A stretch of DNA of 64,000 nucleotides from Nesterenkonia sp. E16_10 (GTDB lineage Bacteria > Actinomycetota > Actinomycetes > Actinomycetales > Micrococcaceae), in contig NZ_JADPSA010000038.1 in assembly GCF_017347085.1 (NCBI RefSeq), positions 1 through 64,000 on the forward strand, in the 5' to 3' direction. The notes beneath the pieces were generated by a model. That model saw only the letters and a list, made by a program, of their open reading frames with translations. It did no database searches and was not told where the DNA came from. Below, in pieces: positions 44,413 to 52,891 of this stretch; the stretch's first letter is position 1; the number at the start of each line of letters is the position of its first letter. Both the position numbers and the translations under genes were made by a program.

Positions 44413-45420
44413 CTACTCGCCTTCGAAGTACAGCGTGGAGGTGTCCGGCTCGTCACTGATGAAGTCGAACTTCACCATGAGCGCCCCGGCCTCCTCGATC
44501 TGCTCTCTGCGGATCTCGCCGTCGAGCTCCTCCATGCGCAGATTCTCGGCTGCCTCCTCGGGCAGGTCGATGAACTCCGGAAGCATGGCGCGCACGCCCT
44601 CCTCGTCGGCCTCCGCGGCCTCCAGCGATTCGGTCATCGCATCGCTGAAGGCCTGGGCGACCTCAGGGTTCTCTTCGATGTACTCCCCGGAGCTGAAGCT
44701 CACCATGGTGGGCATGCCCGGGATCGAATCCTGGAAGGAGTAGCCGACCAGCTGATTGGCATCGTCGGCCAACGCGTTGCTCAAGAAGGGCTCGGGCACC
44801 CAGATCGCATCAGTATTGCCCTGTTCCAGCTGGGCCTGCATATCCGGGAACGGCATCTCGGAGAACTCCACGGCCGACGGGTCGCCGCCGGCCTGCTCCA
44901 CGGATTCCATGATGGTCAGATCCCCCTGGGTCTGCAGCGCGTTGACCGAAACCGTGTTGCCCTCGAGATCGTCCCAGTCCTCGATCCCGCTCTCGGTGGT
45001 GGCGACCACGCCGGCGATGTCATCGCCCTCGGCCAAGGAGTTCGAGTAACCCGTGACGATCTTCATATCCAGTCCACGGCTGTTGGCGTTGAGCACCGAG
45101 TTGGGGTTGCCCACGCCAAACTGCAGCTGCTGGTTGCTCACGGCGGGCAGCATCGCGGCACCGGCGTTGGAGTCGGAGAGCTCGACGTCGAGCCCGTGCT
45201 CCTCGAAGATGCCGTTCTCGATGCCGTAATAGATCCCCACCGAGGGGGCGATGGGCAGCACGCCCACGGTGATCTCGGTCATCTCGCCGTTCTCGCTCGC
45301 GGTCTCGGCGCCATTGCCGTCCTCCTCTTCGTCCCCGGCCGGGGACCCCGAGCCGCAGGCGCTCAATGCCAGGATGCTGACCGCGGCGAGTCCGGTGATG
45401 GATGCGATGTTCTTCTTCAT
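44413..45420 (-). CDS. ABC importer substrate-binding lipoprotein 1 (TauA/SsuA/NMT1-like)
   Basis: A 335-residue lipoprotein with signal and lipobox LALSAC, an acidic linker, then the binding fold (ITVGVLPIAPSVGIYYGIENGIFEEHGLDVELSDSN in order, FPDMQAQLEQGNTDAIWVPEPFL). It is a paralogue of the next gene, sharing the FPDM-AQLE-(G/D)N-DAI segment. Two binding proteins for one permease pair could widen substrate range, for example different hydroxycinnamates or their shortened products. It lies downstream of the MaoC gene in the same operon. Confidence 0.85.
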   Translation of the reverse strand: MKKNIASITGLAAVSILALSACGSGSPAGDEEEDGNGAETASENGEMTEITVGVLPIAPSVGIYYGIENGIFEEHGLDVELSDSNAGAAMLPAVSNQQLQFGVGNPNSVLNANSRGLDMKIVTGYSNSLAEGDDIAGVVATTESGIEDWDDLEGNTVSVNALQTQGDLTIMESVEQAGGDPSAVEFSEMPFPDMQAQLEQGNTDAIWVPEPFLSNALADDANQLVGYSFQDSIPGMPTMVSFSSGEYIEENPEVAQAFSDAMTESLEAAEADEEGVRAMLPEFIDLPEEAAENLRMEELDGEIRREQIEEAGALMVKFDFISDEPDTSTLYFEGE

Positions 45421-45517
45421 GACTGCTCCTTGAGGTGCGGGTCGCAGAACGGCGGCCCTCGATGGGTGTGACGTGTCGTTGAGCGGAGTGGGTGCAACAA
45501 AGATGCGCAGGTGCGGA

Positions 45518-45991
45518 TCAGGGGTAGAAGCGCGCCAGGAAGGTCGCCACGACGGCGGGGCGCTCCTGGCCTTCGACCTCGAAGGTCGCGTCCACGACCA
45601 GGTGGAGGCCTCCGCCCTTGACCTCTTCGACGGCGCTGATGGTGCCGCGCATCCGCACCTTGGAGCCGACCTTCACCGGCGCGGTGAAGCGGACCTTGTC
45701 CAGTCCGTAGTTGAGCTTGGTGCTGACGTCGGCGACGTCGAAGAGCTCGCCCCAGAAGGGGATGATCAGGGACAGGGTGAGGAAGCCGTGGGCGATGGGC
45801 GCGCCGAACGGGCCGTCCTTGGCGCGCTCGGGATCCACGTGGATCCACTGGTGATCATCGGTGGCGTCGGCGAAGGTGTTGACCATCTCCTGGGTGATCT
45901 CGCGCCAGGCGGTCTCTCCCAGATCGGTGCCGGCCATCGTGCGGGCGTCCTCGAACGAGACGACGGTGCGGGCGGTGGGGGTGTCGGTCAT
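45518..45991 (-). CDS. phdE: MaoC-family hydratase (PhdE/CouH-like)
   Basis: A 157-residue hot-dog-fold hydratase; ATG 45991 follows AAGGAG. The catalytic signature is DDHQWIHVDPERAKDGPFGAPIAHGFLTLSL, with the Asp/His dyad. It should add water across the 2,3 double bond of a cinnamoyl-CoA-type thioester. Its position at the end of the SDR-amidohydrolase-ACAD-MaoC order equals phdE in the C. glutamicum phenylpropanoid cluster and CouH in Rhodococcus. The specific substrate is inferred. Confidence 0.82.
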   Translation of the reverse strand: MTDTPTARTVVSFEDARTMAGTDLGETAWREITQEMVNTFADATDDHQWIHVDPERAKDGPFGAPIAHGFLTLSLIIPFWGELFDVADVSTKLNYGLDKVRFTAPVKVGSKVRMRGTISAVEEVKGGGLHLVVDATFEVEGQERPAVVATFLARFYP

Positions 45992-46129
45992 GCTGCTCCT
46001 TGAGGTGGCGGGTGGTGGATTCACTGTGGGTACGGATGCGACTGTGAGAGTGCGTGTATGGGTGTGCTCTGGGTCACAATGGGTTGTGGATAGGCTTCGG
46101 CCCGGGCGAGAAGCCCCGGGCGGTCCCGG

Positions 46130-47341
46130 TCAGGTGAAGGCGCCCACCCCGGTCACGGCGCGCCCCACGATCAGCGCATTGATCTCGTGGGTGCCCTCGT
46201 AGGAGTAGATCGCCTCGGCGTCGGCGTGGAAGCGGGCGACGTCGGTGTCGAGCGTGATCCCGTTGCCGCCGCAGACCTCGCGGGCCAGTGCCACGGTCTC
46301 GCGCAGCCGCAGCGAGGTGTACATCTTGGCCAGCGCGGAGTTCTCGTCGCGGTAGATCCCGGCCGCCTGCTGCTCGGTGAGCTGGACGACCATGCCCAGC
46401 GCGGAGGTCAGGTTGCCCAGCATCACCGCGAGCTTCTCCTGGATCAGCTGGAATCCAGCGATGGGCCGGCCGAACTGCTCCCGGTGCGTGACATAGGCCA
46501 GGGCGGCCTCGTAGGCGCCGGCCATGGCCCCGGTGGCCATCCAGGCGACATCGGAGCGCATTCGGCGCAGGCATCCGGCGACGTCGGTGAAGCTGTTGAT
46601 CTGCTGCAGCCGAGCGCTGTCCGGGACCCGGACCTGCCGGTAGCTGATGTCGGCGTTCTGCATGATCCGCAGCGAGGCCTTGCGCGGGATGACCTCCATG
46701 GAGACACCCGGTGCCGAGGTGGGCACCAGGAAGCACTTCACCTGCCCGTCCGCGGCGTCGCGGGCGAAGGTGGCGACGACGTCGGCGGCGATCGCTCCGC
46801 CGATCCAGCGTTTGGCGCCGTCGATGATCCAGTCCCCGGTCTCCGGGTCCTGGGTGGCGCTGGTGGCGAGACCGCCTGCGACATCGGAGCCGTGGTCGGG
46901 TTCGGTGAGCCCGAAGACCCCGGTCAGTTCATGGGAGACGATCTTGGCATCGAGCTCCCGCGCCTGCTGCGCGGAGCCGCCCATGGTGCAGACCGTCCGG
47001 AACAGACTGGCCTGCGCGTTGTAGTAGGTGGCGACATTGATGTCGCATCGGGTGAGCTCGAAGTTCCGGAAGCCCAGGAAGATGTCGCGGATTCCTTCTC
47101 CGGCCTCGCGCAGGGCGGGCGGGTCCATCAGCTCCAGGCCGCGCAGCGGGGCGATGATCTCGTCGGGGAAGCGCGCCTCGTCCCAGGCCGCGTTGAGGTG
47201 TGGATGGACCTGTTCGGCGAGCACCTCGCGCAGATCGGTGATCACGCGGCGCTCGGCGGTGCTGAGCCGTTCGGCGAAGCCATAGAGGTCCGACGGGATC
47301 ACCGTGCCGGTGGCTCGGTCACGCATGGCTGGTTCACGCAT
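46130..47341 (-). CDS. phdD: Acyl-CoA dehydrogenase (PhdD-like)
   Basis: A 403-residue flavoprotein. Features: VFGLTEPDHGSDVAGG (flavin-contacting segment), DGAKRWIGGAIAADVV, REQFGRPIAGFQLIQEKLAVM and CGGNGITLDTDVARFHADAEAIYSYEGTHEINALIVGRAV, which contains a glutaryl-CoA-dehydrogenase-like catalytic region. It would desaturate phenylpropionyl-CoA-type esters so saturated side chains can enter the pathway. Start ATG 47341 has GGGAG upstream; the N-terminus repeats REPAM-like units, so ATG 47326 is possible. It overlaps the amidohydrolase gene. Confidence 0.85.
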   Translation of the reverse strand: MREPAMRDRATGTVIPSDLYGFAERLSTAERRVITDLREVLAEQVHPHLNAAWDEARFPDEIIAPLRGLELMDPPALREAGEGIRDIFLGFRNFELTRCDINVATYYNAQASLFRTVCTMGGSAQQARELDAKIVSHELTGVFGLTEPDHGSDVAGGLATSATQDPETGDWIIDGAKRWIGGAIAADVVATFARDAADGQVKCFLVPTSAPGVSMEVIPRKASLRIMQNADISYRQVRVPDSARLQQINSFTDVAGCLRRMRSDVAWMATGAMAGAYEAALAYVTHREQFGRPIAGFQLIQEKLAVMLGNLTSALGMVVQLTEQQAAGIYRDENSALAKMYTSLRLRETVALAREVCGGNGITLDTDVARFHADAEAIYSYEGTHEINALIVGRAVTGVGAFT

Positions 47342-48236
47342 CGCTGGCTCCCGCAGCATCGAGGCCGAGCAGCTTCACCGCATTGTCCTTCAGGATCTTG
47401 GGCCGGACCCCGTCCTTGATCGGCAGATCGGCGAAGGCGGCGAGCCACTTCTCCGGGGTGATCAACGGATAGTCGGTGCCGAAGAGCAGCTTCGCGGAGA
47501 GGATGTTGTTCGCGCTGCGGACCAGAGCCTCAGGGAAGTACTTCGGGGACCAGCCGGAGAGATCGATGTAGACATTGGACTTATGCGTCGCGATCGAGAT
47601 CGCCTCGTCCTGCCAGGGCACCGAGGGGTGCGCCATGATGATCGGCAGCGCGGGGAAGTCCGCGGCGACGTCGTCGAGCAGCAGCGGGTTGGAGTACTTC
47701 AGCTTCAGCCCCGCCCCGCCGGGGGTGCCGGCGCCCATGCCGTTCTGTCCGGTGTGGAAGATCAGCGGCAGCCCGATCTCCTGCAGCGTCTCCCACAGCG
47801 GGTAGAACTGGCGGTCCGAGGGGTCGAATCCCTGCACCGTGGGATGGAATTTGAACCCGCGCACGCCCAGCTCCGCGGCCTGCCGCCGCGCCTCCTCGAG
47901 GGCCGCGGGGCCCGTGCGCGGGTCCACCGAGCCGAAGGGCAGCAGCACGTCGTTGTTGCGCAGGCACCCCGCCACCAGATCGTCGATGGAGTTCGGCGCG
48001 TGCTGCATCTGGGTGCGGGCGTCCACGGTGAAGACCACCGCCGCCATCCGGTGGGCCCGGTACACCTCCGCGATGCGATCGATCGACGGGGTCCGCTCGG
48101 CGGTCTTGAAGTACTTCGCCGAGGCCTCGAAGAACAGCTCGGGGAGGGCGCGATGCCCCTCGGCGTCCATCTCCAGGTGGACATGGGTGTCCACCGCCTC
48201 GATGGCCTGCACGTCGATGGCAGATCGGTAGCGCAT
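47334..48236 (-). CDS. phdC: Amidohydrolase-2 family C-C hydrolase (PhdC/CouO-like)
   Basis: A 300-residue TIM-barrel metal enzyme: DTHVHLEMDAEG (first metal His pair), GVRGFKFHPTVQG, LIFHTGQNG, IIMAHPSVPWQDEA and LLFGTDYPLITPEKW (Asp). In the phd/cou pathways this family replaces a thiolase, cleaving the 3-oxo-3-arylpropionyl-CoA to release the aromatic acid. The absence of any thiolase gene in this cluster supports that role. It lies between SDR and acyl-CoA dehydrogenase genes, as in C. glutamicum. Confidence 0.82.
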   Translation of the reverse strand: MRYRSAIDVQAIEAVDTHVHLEMDAEGHRALPELFFEASAKYFKTAERTPSIDRIAEVYRAHRMAAVVFTVDARTQMQHAPNSIDDLVAGCLRNNDVLLPFGSVDPRTGPAALEEARRQAAELGVRGFKFHPTVQGFDPSDRQFYPLWETLQEIGLPLIFHTGQNGMGAGTPGGAGLKLKYSNPLLLDDVAADFPALPIIMAHPSVPWQDEAISIATHKSNVYIDLSGWSPKYFPEALVRSANNILSAKLLFGTDYPLITPEKWLAAFADLPIKDGVRPKILKDNAVKLLGLDAAGASDA

Positions 48237-48319
48237 CGGGGGGTTCCTCTCCTGTTCGGGCTGGGGCTGCGGTGCGGGCTGTTCCGGGTGTGTGTCCGGG
48301 GTGTGTGCCCCGGTGCGGA

Positions 48320-49243
48320 CTAGCTGGTGGGCTGCAGCTCAGCGGGAAGCTCGGGCATGGACTCGCCCACGGACTGCAGGTGAGCGCCGAGGATCTCGCG
48401 GCCCTGGGCCTGCAGCGTCGCGTAGTCCCAGCCGCCGTCGTGGAACTCCTCGAGAACGGGCTCCGGGTGGCTCCAGACCTGCAGGCGGTCGCCGCCGGCG
48501 CCGATGACCTGTCCGGTGATGCCCTCCACGGCGTCGGAGGCCAGGAAGGCGACGACGCCGGCCGCGTCTTGGGCCGTGCCGAAGCCGAGACCCTTGCGGA
48601 AGAAGTCGGGCATGGGCTGGCCCTGCTCATCGGCCTCCACGGCCTTCTGGAAGTACGGCACGGTCTTGGTCATCGCGGTGGCGGCCACCGGGATCACGGC
48701 ATTGACGCTGACTCCGGCGCGCTTGAACTCCAGCGCCCAGGTGCGCACCATGCCCACGATGCCGGCCTTGGCGGCGGCGTAGTTGGTCTGTCCGAAGTTT
48801 CCACGCTGACCGGTGGGGGAGCCGATGCACACGACCCTCCCGGCCACCCCCTCGGTCTTGAAGTGCTTGAACGCGGCCCGGACACAGGTGAAGGTGCCCT
48901 TAAGGTGAACGTTGATCACGGCGTCGAAGTCCTCATCGGACATCTTCAGCAACGACTTGTCGCGCAGGATCCCGGCGTTGGTGACCAGGATGTCGAGGCC
49001 GCCGAAGCTGGTCACCGCGGCGTCGACCAGCTCTTCGGCGGTCTCGGTGGAGCCCACCGGGGCCACCACGGCGACGGCGCGACCGCCGGCGGATTCGATT
49101 CCCGCCACGGCGGCGTCGGCAGTGGCCTGATCCACGTCGTTGATCACGACGGCGGCGCCCTGGGCGGCGAGTTCCTGGGCGTATGCGAGCCCCAGTCCGG
49201 CTCCGGACCCGGTCACGATGGCTACCTTGCCTTGTAACGACAT
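48320..49243 (-). CDS. phdB: SDR-family 3-hydroxyacyl-CoA dehydrogenase (PhdB/CouN-like)
   Basis: A 307-residue short-chain dehydrogenase; ATG 49243 follows AAGGAGAG. Cofactor motif TGSGAGLGLAYAQ, NDVDQATAD for the second strand, NAGILRDKSLLKM, catalytic Ser in CIGSPTGQRG and Tyr-x3-Lys in NYAAAKAG. It should oxidise 3-hydroxy-3-arylpropionyl-CoA to the 3-oxo ester. It is the first gene of the leftward catabolic operon, divergent from the MarR regulator, with a dyad operator in the gap. Confidence 0.85.
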   Translation of the reverse strand: MSLQGKVAIVTGSGAGLGLAYAQELAAQGAAVVINDVDQATADAAVAGIESAGGRAVAVVAPVGSTETAEELVDAAVTSFGGLDILVTNAGILRDKSLLKMSDEDFDAVINVHLKGTFTCVRAAFKHFKTEGVAGRVVCIGSPTGQRGNFGQTNYAAAKAGIVGMVRTWALEFKRAGVSVNAVIPVAATAMTKTVPYFQKAVEADEQGQPMPDFFRKGLGFGTAQDAAGVVAFLASDAVEGITGQVIGAGGDRLQVWSHPEPVLEEFHDGGWDYATLQAQGREILGAHLQSVGESMPELPAELQPTS

Positions 49244-49304
49244 AGTCTCTCCTTCTGTAAGGCCTCGCGGCCGCTGCTTACTGTGATCCATCTCACTTGC
49301 TAAT

Positions 49305-49319
49305 ATTGAGAAAGTCAAT
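49305..49319. promoter_or_regulatory. Candidate MarR operator ATTGA-N5-TCAAT
   Basis: A perfect 5+5 inverted repeat with 5-base spacer (GAAAG) in the divergent gap between the SDR and MarR genes. The same TTGA-N5-TCAA core recurs at 52856-52868 upstream of the ABC permease genes, next to TTCA-N5-TCAA at 52840-52852, and both loci share AAGTCAATGATT. Confidence 0.6.
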
Positions 49320-49375
49320 GATTTGTCTTCTCACCCGTTCAATCCCGCCCCCGGGAACCGCTGCTAGGAGAAACC

Positions 49376-49870
49376 ATGCCCCCCTCGACCCCTGCCGACG
49401 CGGTGCGCGCATCGTCTCCGACCAAGCCGACGGCCGGAGGCGAGGAGCGTTTCCAGCGCTCCGACCTGGCCCAGGAGGTCGCCTTCCTCACCGCGCGTGC
49501 CCGGGGCCGGGGCAACGCCCTGGCCAATCGGCTGCTGGCCGACCTGGATCTGAAGGTGCGGCCGTTCTCCGTGTTGGCCATGGCGTGTTCTGGGACGAAC
49601 CCCTCGCAGCGCGAGCTGGGCAGCTTCTTGGACCTCGACCCCAGCCAGGTGGTCGCGCTGGTCGACATGCTCGAGACGCGCGGCGCGATCCGCCGGGAGG
49701 CCGATCCGCGAGACCGGCGCTCCAAGATCCTGGTCGCCACCGAGGCCGGCCACGAGCTCTACGCCCAGGCGGTGCAGCGCACCCGCGAGGCCGAGGAGCA
49801 GACCCTGCACGCGCTGAGCCCGGCCGAGCGGGATCAGCTGCGCGAGCTGCTCTCACGAATCGTGTTCTGA
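49376..49870 (+). CDS. phdR: MarR-family repressor (PhdR/CouR-like)
   Basis: A 164-residue MarR regulator starting at ATG 49376. The winged helix reads VRPFSVLAMACSGTNPSQRELGSFLDLDPSQVVALVDMLETRGAIRREADPRDRRSKILVATEAG in order, with the wing DPRDRRSK. The first 25 residues are disordered. It is divergent from the catabolic operon; in Rhodococcus the homologous CouR is released by hydroxycinnamoyl-CoA. It probably also controls the ABC importer, given shared dyads. Confidence 0.82.
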   Translation: MPPSTPADAVRASSPTKPTAGGEERFQRSDLAQEVAFLTARARGRGNALANRLLADLDLKVRPFSVLAMACSGTNPSQRELGSFLDLDPSQVVALVDMLETRGAIRREADPRDRRSKILVATEAGHELYAQAVQRTREAEEQTLHALSPAERDQLRELLSRIVF

Positions 49871-49909
49871 GCCGCGCGGCTCGAGGGCGGCAGCTCCACG
49901 CCGTCGGGC

Positions 49910-50818
49910 CTATCGCATCGCGGCCGCCTCCTCGGGCCGGAAGCCCTTCTTCGCGAGCTGGATCTGCTCGTAGACGTGGTGGCGCAGCTCGGCGAAGCGC
50001 TGCGAGGATCTGGTCTCGAGCTGATCGCGCTCGGCCGGAAGGTCCACCAGCACGTCCTCCTGGATGATGGTGGGCGAGGAGGACAGGATGATGACCCGTT
50101 CGCCCAGGTAGACCGACTCGTCGATGTCGTGGGTCACGAAGAGCACCGAGACGCCGAGCTTCTTCCAGATGCCGCGGACCAGGTCCTCAAGGTCCGCGCG
50201 GGTCTGCGCATCCACTGCCGCGAAGGGCTCATCCATCAGCAGCACCTCCGGCTGATACGCCACCGCGCGGGCGATCGCCACGCGCTGCTGCATGCCGCCG
50301 GAGAGCTGCCAGGGGTAGGACTTCGGGACATGGGCCAGACCCACGGCCTCCAGGGCCTGTTCCACCGCCTCCTTCCGGGCGGCCTTCTCCATCCCCTGGT
50401 TCTTCAGCGGCAGCTCCACGTTCTCGGCCACCCGCAGCCACGGGAACAGGGATCGGCCGTATTCCTGGAAGACCACGGCCATCGACTTCGGCGGGCCGGT
50501 GACCTTCTGTCCGTGCAGGGTGACCTCGCCCGCGCTGGGGGCCATCAGCCCCGAGATGCACTTGAGCAGCGTGGTCTTGCCGGAGCCGGAGGGGCCCACC
50601 AGGCAGGCCAGCTGGCCCTTGGGCAGATCGAAGGTCAGGTTCCGCACCGCCTCGATGTCGCCGCCGTCGGTGTGGTAGACCTTCTTCAGGTTCTGCACCG
50701 AGAGCATCGGCTGCTCATCCGGCATGGTCCTGCCCACCGGGATCCTGCCGTCCGGGGTGTCTTGGATGCTGGACTGGCTGACCACGGGGTTCGTGGGCTG
50801 TGAGTGTTCGGAGGTCAT
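49910..50818 (-). CDS. ABC importer ATPase (TauB/SsuB-like)
   Basis: A 302-residue ATP-binding protein; ATG 50818 is preferred for the upstream CGGAG. Walker A GPSGSGKTT, Q-loop VFQEYGRSLFPW, signature LSGGMQQR, Walker B VLLMDEPF and switch His in FVTHDIDES are intact. The first 35 residues are an extra disordered extension. It should energise the two permeases upstream in the same leftward operon. Substrate is inferred from linkage to the catabolic genes; sulfonate import is the family alternative. Confidence 0.88.
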   Translation of the reverse strand: MTSEHSQPTNPVVSQSSIQDTPDGRIPVGRTMPDEQPMLSVQNLKKVYHTDGGDIEAVRNLTFDLPKGQLACLVGPSGSGKTTLLKCISGLMAPSAGEVTLHGQKVTGPPKSMAVVFQEYGRSLFPWLRVAENVELPLKNQGMEKAARKEAVEQALEAVGLAHVPKSYPWQLSGGMQQRVAIARAVAYQPEVLLMDEPFAAVDAQTRADLEDLVRGIWKKLGVSVLFVTHDIDESVYLGERVIILSSSPTIIQEDVLVDLPAERDQLETRSSQRFAELRHHVYEQIQLAKKGFRPEEAAAMR

Positions 50819-50918
50819 CTCCGGGTCCCTTCTCTGGAAGTGCAGCGTGTGCATGGGTGCATCGTCTTTAGGAGTGCGTCGTCATGGGCGGCGTCGGCGC
50901 AGCCCGGGCGTGGCCGGC

Positions 50919-51692
50919 TCAGGCAGACTGCTCGATCTCGCGCAGCCCGTGGTACCAGCCCAGGATCCAGCGCTCGGCGAGCTGGAAGATGAACGAGAGC
51001 ACCACCCCGATCAGTCCCAGCAGCACGATTCCGGACCACATCTCCGGGATGGCGAAGGAGCGCTGGAACTGCACGATGGCGAAGCCGAGCCCCTCGGTGG
51101 AGGCAAACATCTCCGAGATCACCATCAGGATCAGTGCGATCGAGAGCGACTGTCGGATGCCTGCCATGATCTGTGGCATGGCCGAGGGCAGGATCAGGTA
51201 GCGGACGGTGTTGACCCGGTTCATGCCATAGGTGCGGCTGGTATCTGCGAGCACCTCGTCCATGGACCGCACACCTTCGATCGTGTTGAGCAGGATCGGC
51301 CAGACCGCACCCAGCACGATCACCGAGACCTTCATCTCGTCGCCGATGCCGATCAGCAGCATGATTACCGGGATCAGCACCGGTGGTGGGATGGCTCGGA
51401 AGAACTCCAGCGTGGGTTCCAGCAGGGCGCGCAGCCAGCGGAAGGAGCCGATCAGCAGTCCGCCCACGATGCCGATCAGGATCGAGAGCGCGATGCCGAT
51501 CATCAGTCTCCCCAGCGAGGGGAAGACGTCGCTGAGGAAGCGCTCGCTGGTCCAGGTCTCGAAAAAGGTCTCGATCAGCAGCTGCGGGGTAGGGACGAAG
51601 AAGCTGGCCTCGCCCAGCGTGGCGAGGAACCAGATGAAGATCAGGATCAGCGGAAGCGCCACGATGTGCAGCGAAGTACGGATATATGTCAT
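50919..51692 (-). CDS. ABC importer permease (TauC/SsuC-like) 2
   Basis: A 257-residue inner-membrane permease with about six helices and the BPD coupling motif in EVLADTSRTYGMNRVNTVRYLILPSAMPQIMAGIRQSLSIALILMV. It overlaps the first permease gene by 4 bases, so a heterodimeric channel is likely. It ends about 100 bases before the ATPase gene. Confidence 0.87.
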   Translation of the reverse strand: MTYIRTSLHIVALPLILIFIWFLATLGEASFFVPTPQLLIETFFETWTSERFLSDVFPSLGRLMIGIALSILIGIVGGLLIGSFRWLRALLEPTLEFFRAIPPPVLIPVIMLLIGIGDEMKVSVIVLGAVWPILLNTIEGVRSMDEVLADTSRTYGMNRVNTVRYLILPSAMPQIMAGIRQSLSIALILMVISEMFASTEGLGFAIVQFQRSFAIPEMWSGIVLLGLIGVVLSFIFQLAERWILGWYHGLREIEQSA

Positions 51693-52738
51693 GCCGCCAC
51701 CTCCGTGCGGACCGAGGAATGCCAGGACAGGATCTTGCGCTCGATCATGCGCATGACCAGGTTGACCAGGACCCCGAGCAGGCCGGTTGCCAGCACGAGG
51801 GCGTACATGGAGACGTAGTTGCCTCCGGACTGGGCCCGGCTGATCTCAGCTCCCAGGCCTGGAGTGCCGATGATCAGTCCGGCGGTGATGGCCAGGATCA
51901 GCGCCACCGCGGCCGCGAGGCGAACACCGGTCATCACGTAGGGCAGTGCCGTCGGGAAGATCACGTAGCGTATCCGGGCGAGGGGCCCGAGGCCGTAGGA
52001 GCGGGCGGTGTTCATCGCGACCGAGTCGACATCGGCGACCCCGTAGAGCACCTGGATCAGCACCTGCCAGAAGCAGGCGTAGACGATCAGCATCAGGGCG
52101 GACTCGATGTCGGTGCCCAGGAGCAGCACCGCCAGCGGGATCAGCGCCACCGAGGGAACGGGGCGCAGGAACTCGATCGTGGAGTTCGTGAAGCGCCGCA
52201 GGAACGTCGGGGATCCGATGATGAAGCCCAGCACGGTGGCCAGCACCACCGCGATGATCATGCCCAGCGCCCAGGCCCGCATCGTGTCATACACCGAGAC
52301 CCAGAAATCGGTCAGCCCGAAGTTGCTGATCAGTCCACCGATCGCCTCGGAGGCCGGGGGCATGAAGCGCGCATTGACCAATCCGGTCACCGGCAGGAGC
52401 TCCCAGGTCAGGAGCATGCCGACCACACCGGCAGCCCCGAGTGCCTTGGTGCTCCAGCCGCGTCGGCGTCGTCGTCGGGCGCGCCCTGGCCCGGAGGTCG
52501 TGGCGCGACCTGTGGCGCCGCTCTGCGCCACCGAGGTCAGTGGAGCGGCCGGGTCCGGACGCGTGGCGATGTCCAGCGCCGCCGAGGTCGAGACGTCGGT
52601 GTGCCGGCGGATGTCACCGCCTCGGCGGTCCGCGGCGGCAGAGGACTCCCAGCGGTGCAGCCGGTGGACCTCCTCCTCGCGGTTGCGTGGGGCGTCGCCA
52701 CGAGGATCCAGCCCCGGGCTCGAGCTCTCATCAGTCAT
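51689..52738 (-). CDS. ABC importer permease (TauC/SsuC-like) 1 with long basic N-terminus
   Basis: A 349-residue permease. The first 90 residues are soluble, charged and end in GRARRRRRRG before the first membrane helix; this extension is unusual for the family. The coupling motif is in MNTARSYGLGPLARIRYVIFPTALPYVMTGVRLAAAVALILAI. It is the first gene of the importer operon, preceded by two TTGA/TTCA-N5-TCAA dyads. A shorter start is possible, but no internal ATG lies immediately before the first helix. Confidence 0.85.
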   Translation of the reverse strand: MTDESSSPGLDPRGDAPRNREEEVHRLHRWESSAAADRRGGDIRRHTDVSTSAALDIATRPDPAAPLTSVAQSGATGRATTSGPGRARRRRRRGWSTKALGAAGVVGMLLTWELLPVTGLVNARFMPPASEAIGGLISNFGLTDFWVSVYDTMRAWALGMIIAVVLATVLGFIIGSPTFLRRFTNSTIEFLRPVPSVALIPLAVLLLGTDIESALMLIVYACFWQVLIQVLYGVADVDSVAMNTARSYGLGPLARIRYVIFPTALPYVMTGVRLAAAVALILAITAGLIIGTPGLGAEISRAQSGGNYVSMYALVLATGLLGVLVNLVMRMIERKILSWHSSVRTEVAA

Positions 52739-52839
52739 CTATGACTCCTTGTGCAAGGTTGCTCGGATCATCACAGTAAGGTCACCCAAACTGTGATGCA
52801 GAACACATCACCGCCAGAATAGGCCCCTGCGGCCAATAG

Positions 52840-52868
52840 TTCAAGAAGTCAATGATTGAGATTTTCAA
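52840..52868. promoter_or_regulatory. Two MarR-type dyads upstream of the importer operon
   Basis: TTCA-agaag-TCAA (52840-52852) and TTGA-gattt-TCAA (52856-52868) lie side by side about 100-130 bases before the first permease start. They match the dyad at 49305-49319 and share the 12-mer AAGTCAATGATT. Confidence 0.55.
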
Positions 52869-52891
52869 GGACACGACCCCCCCCACCCACG

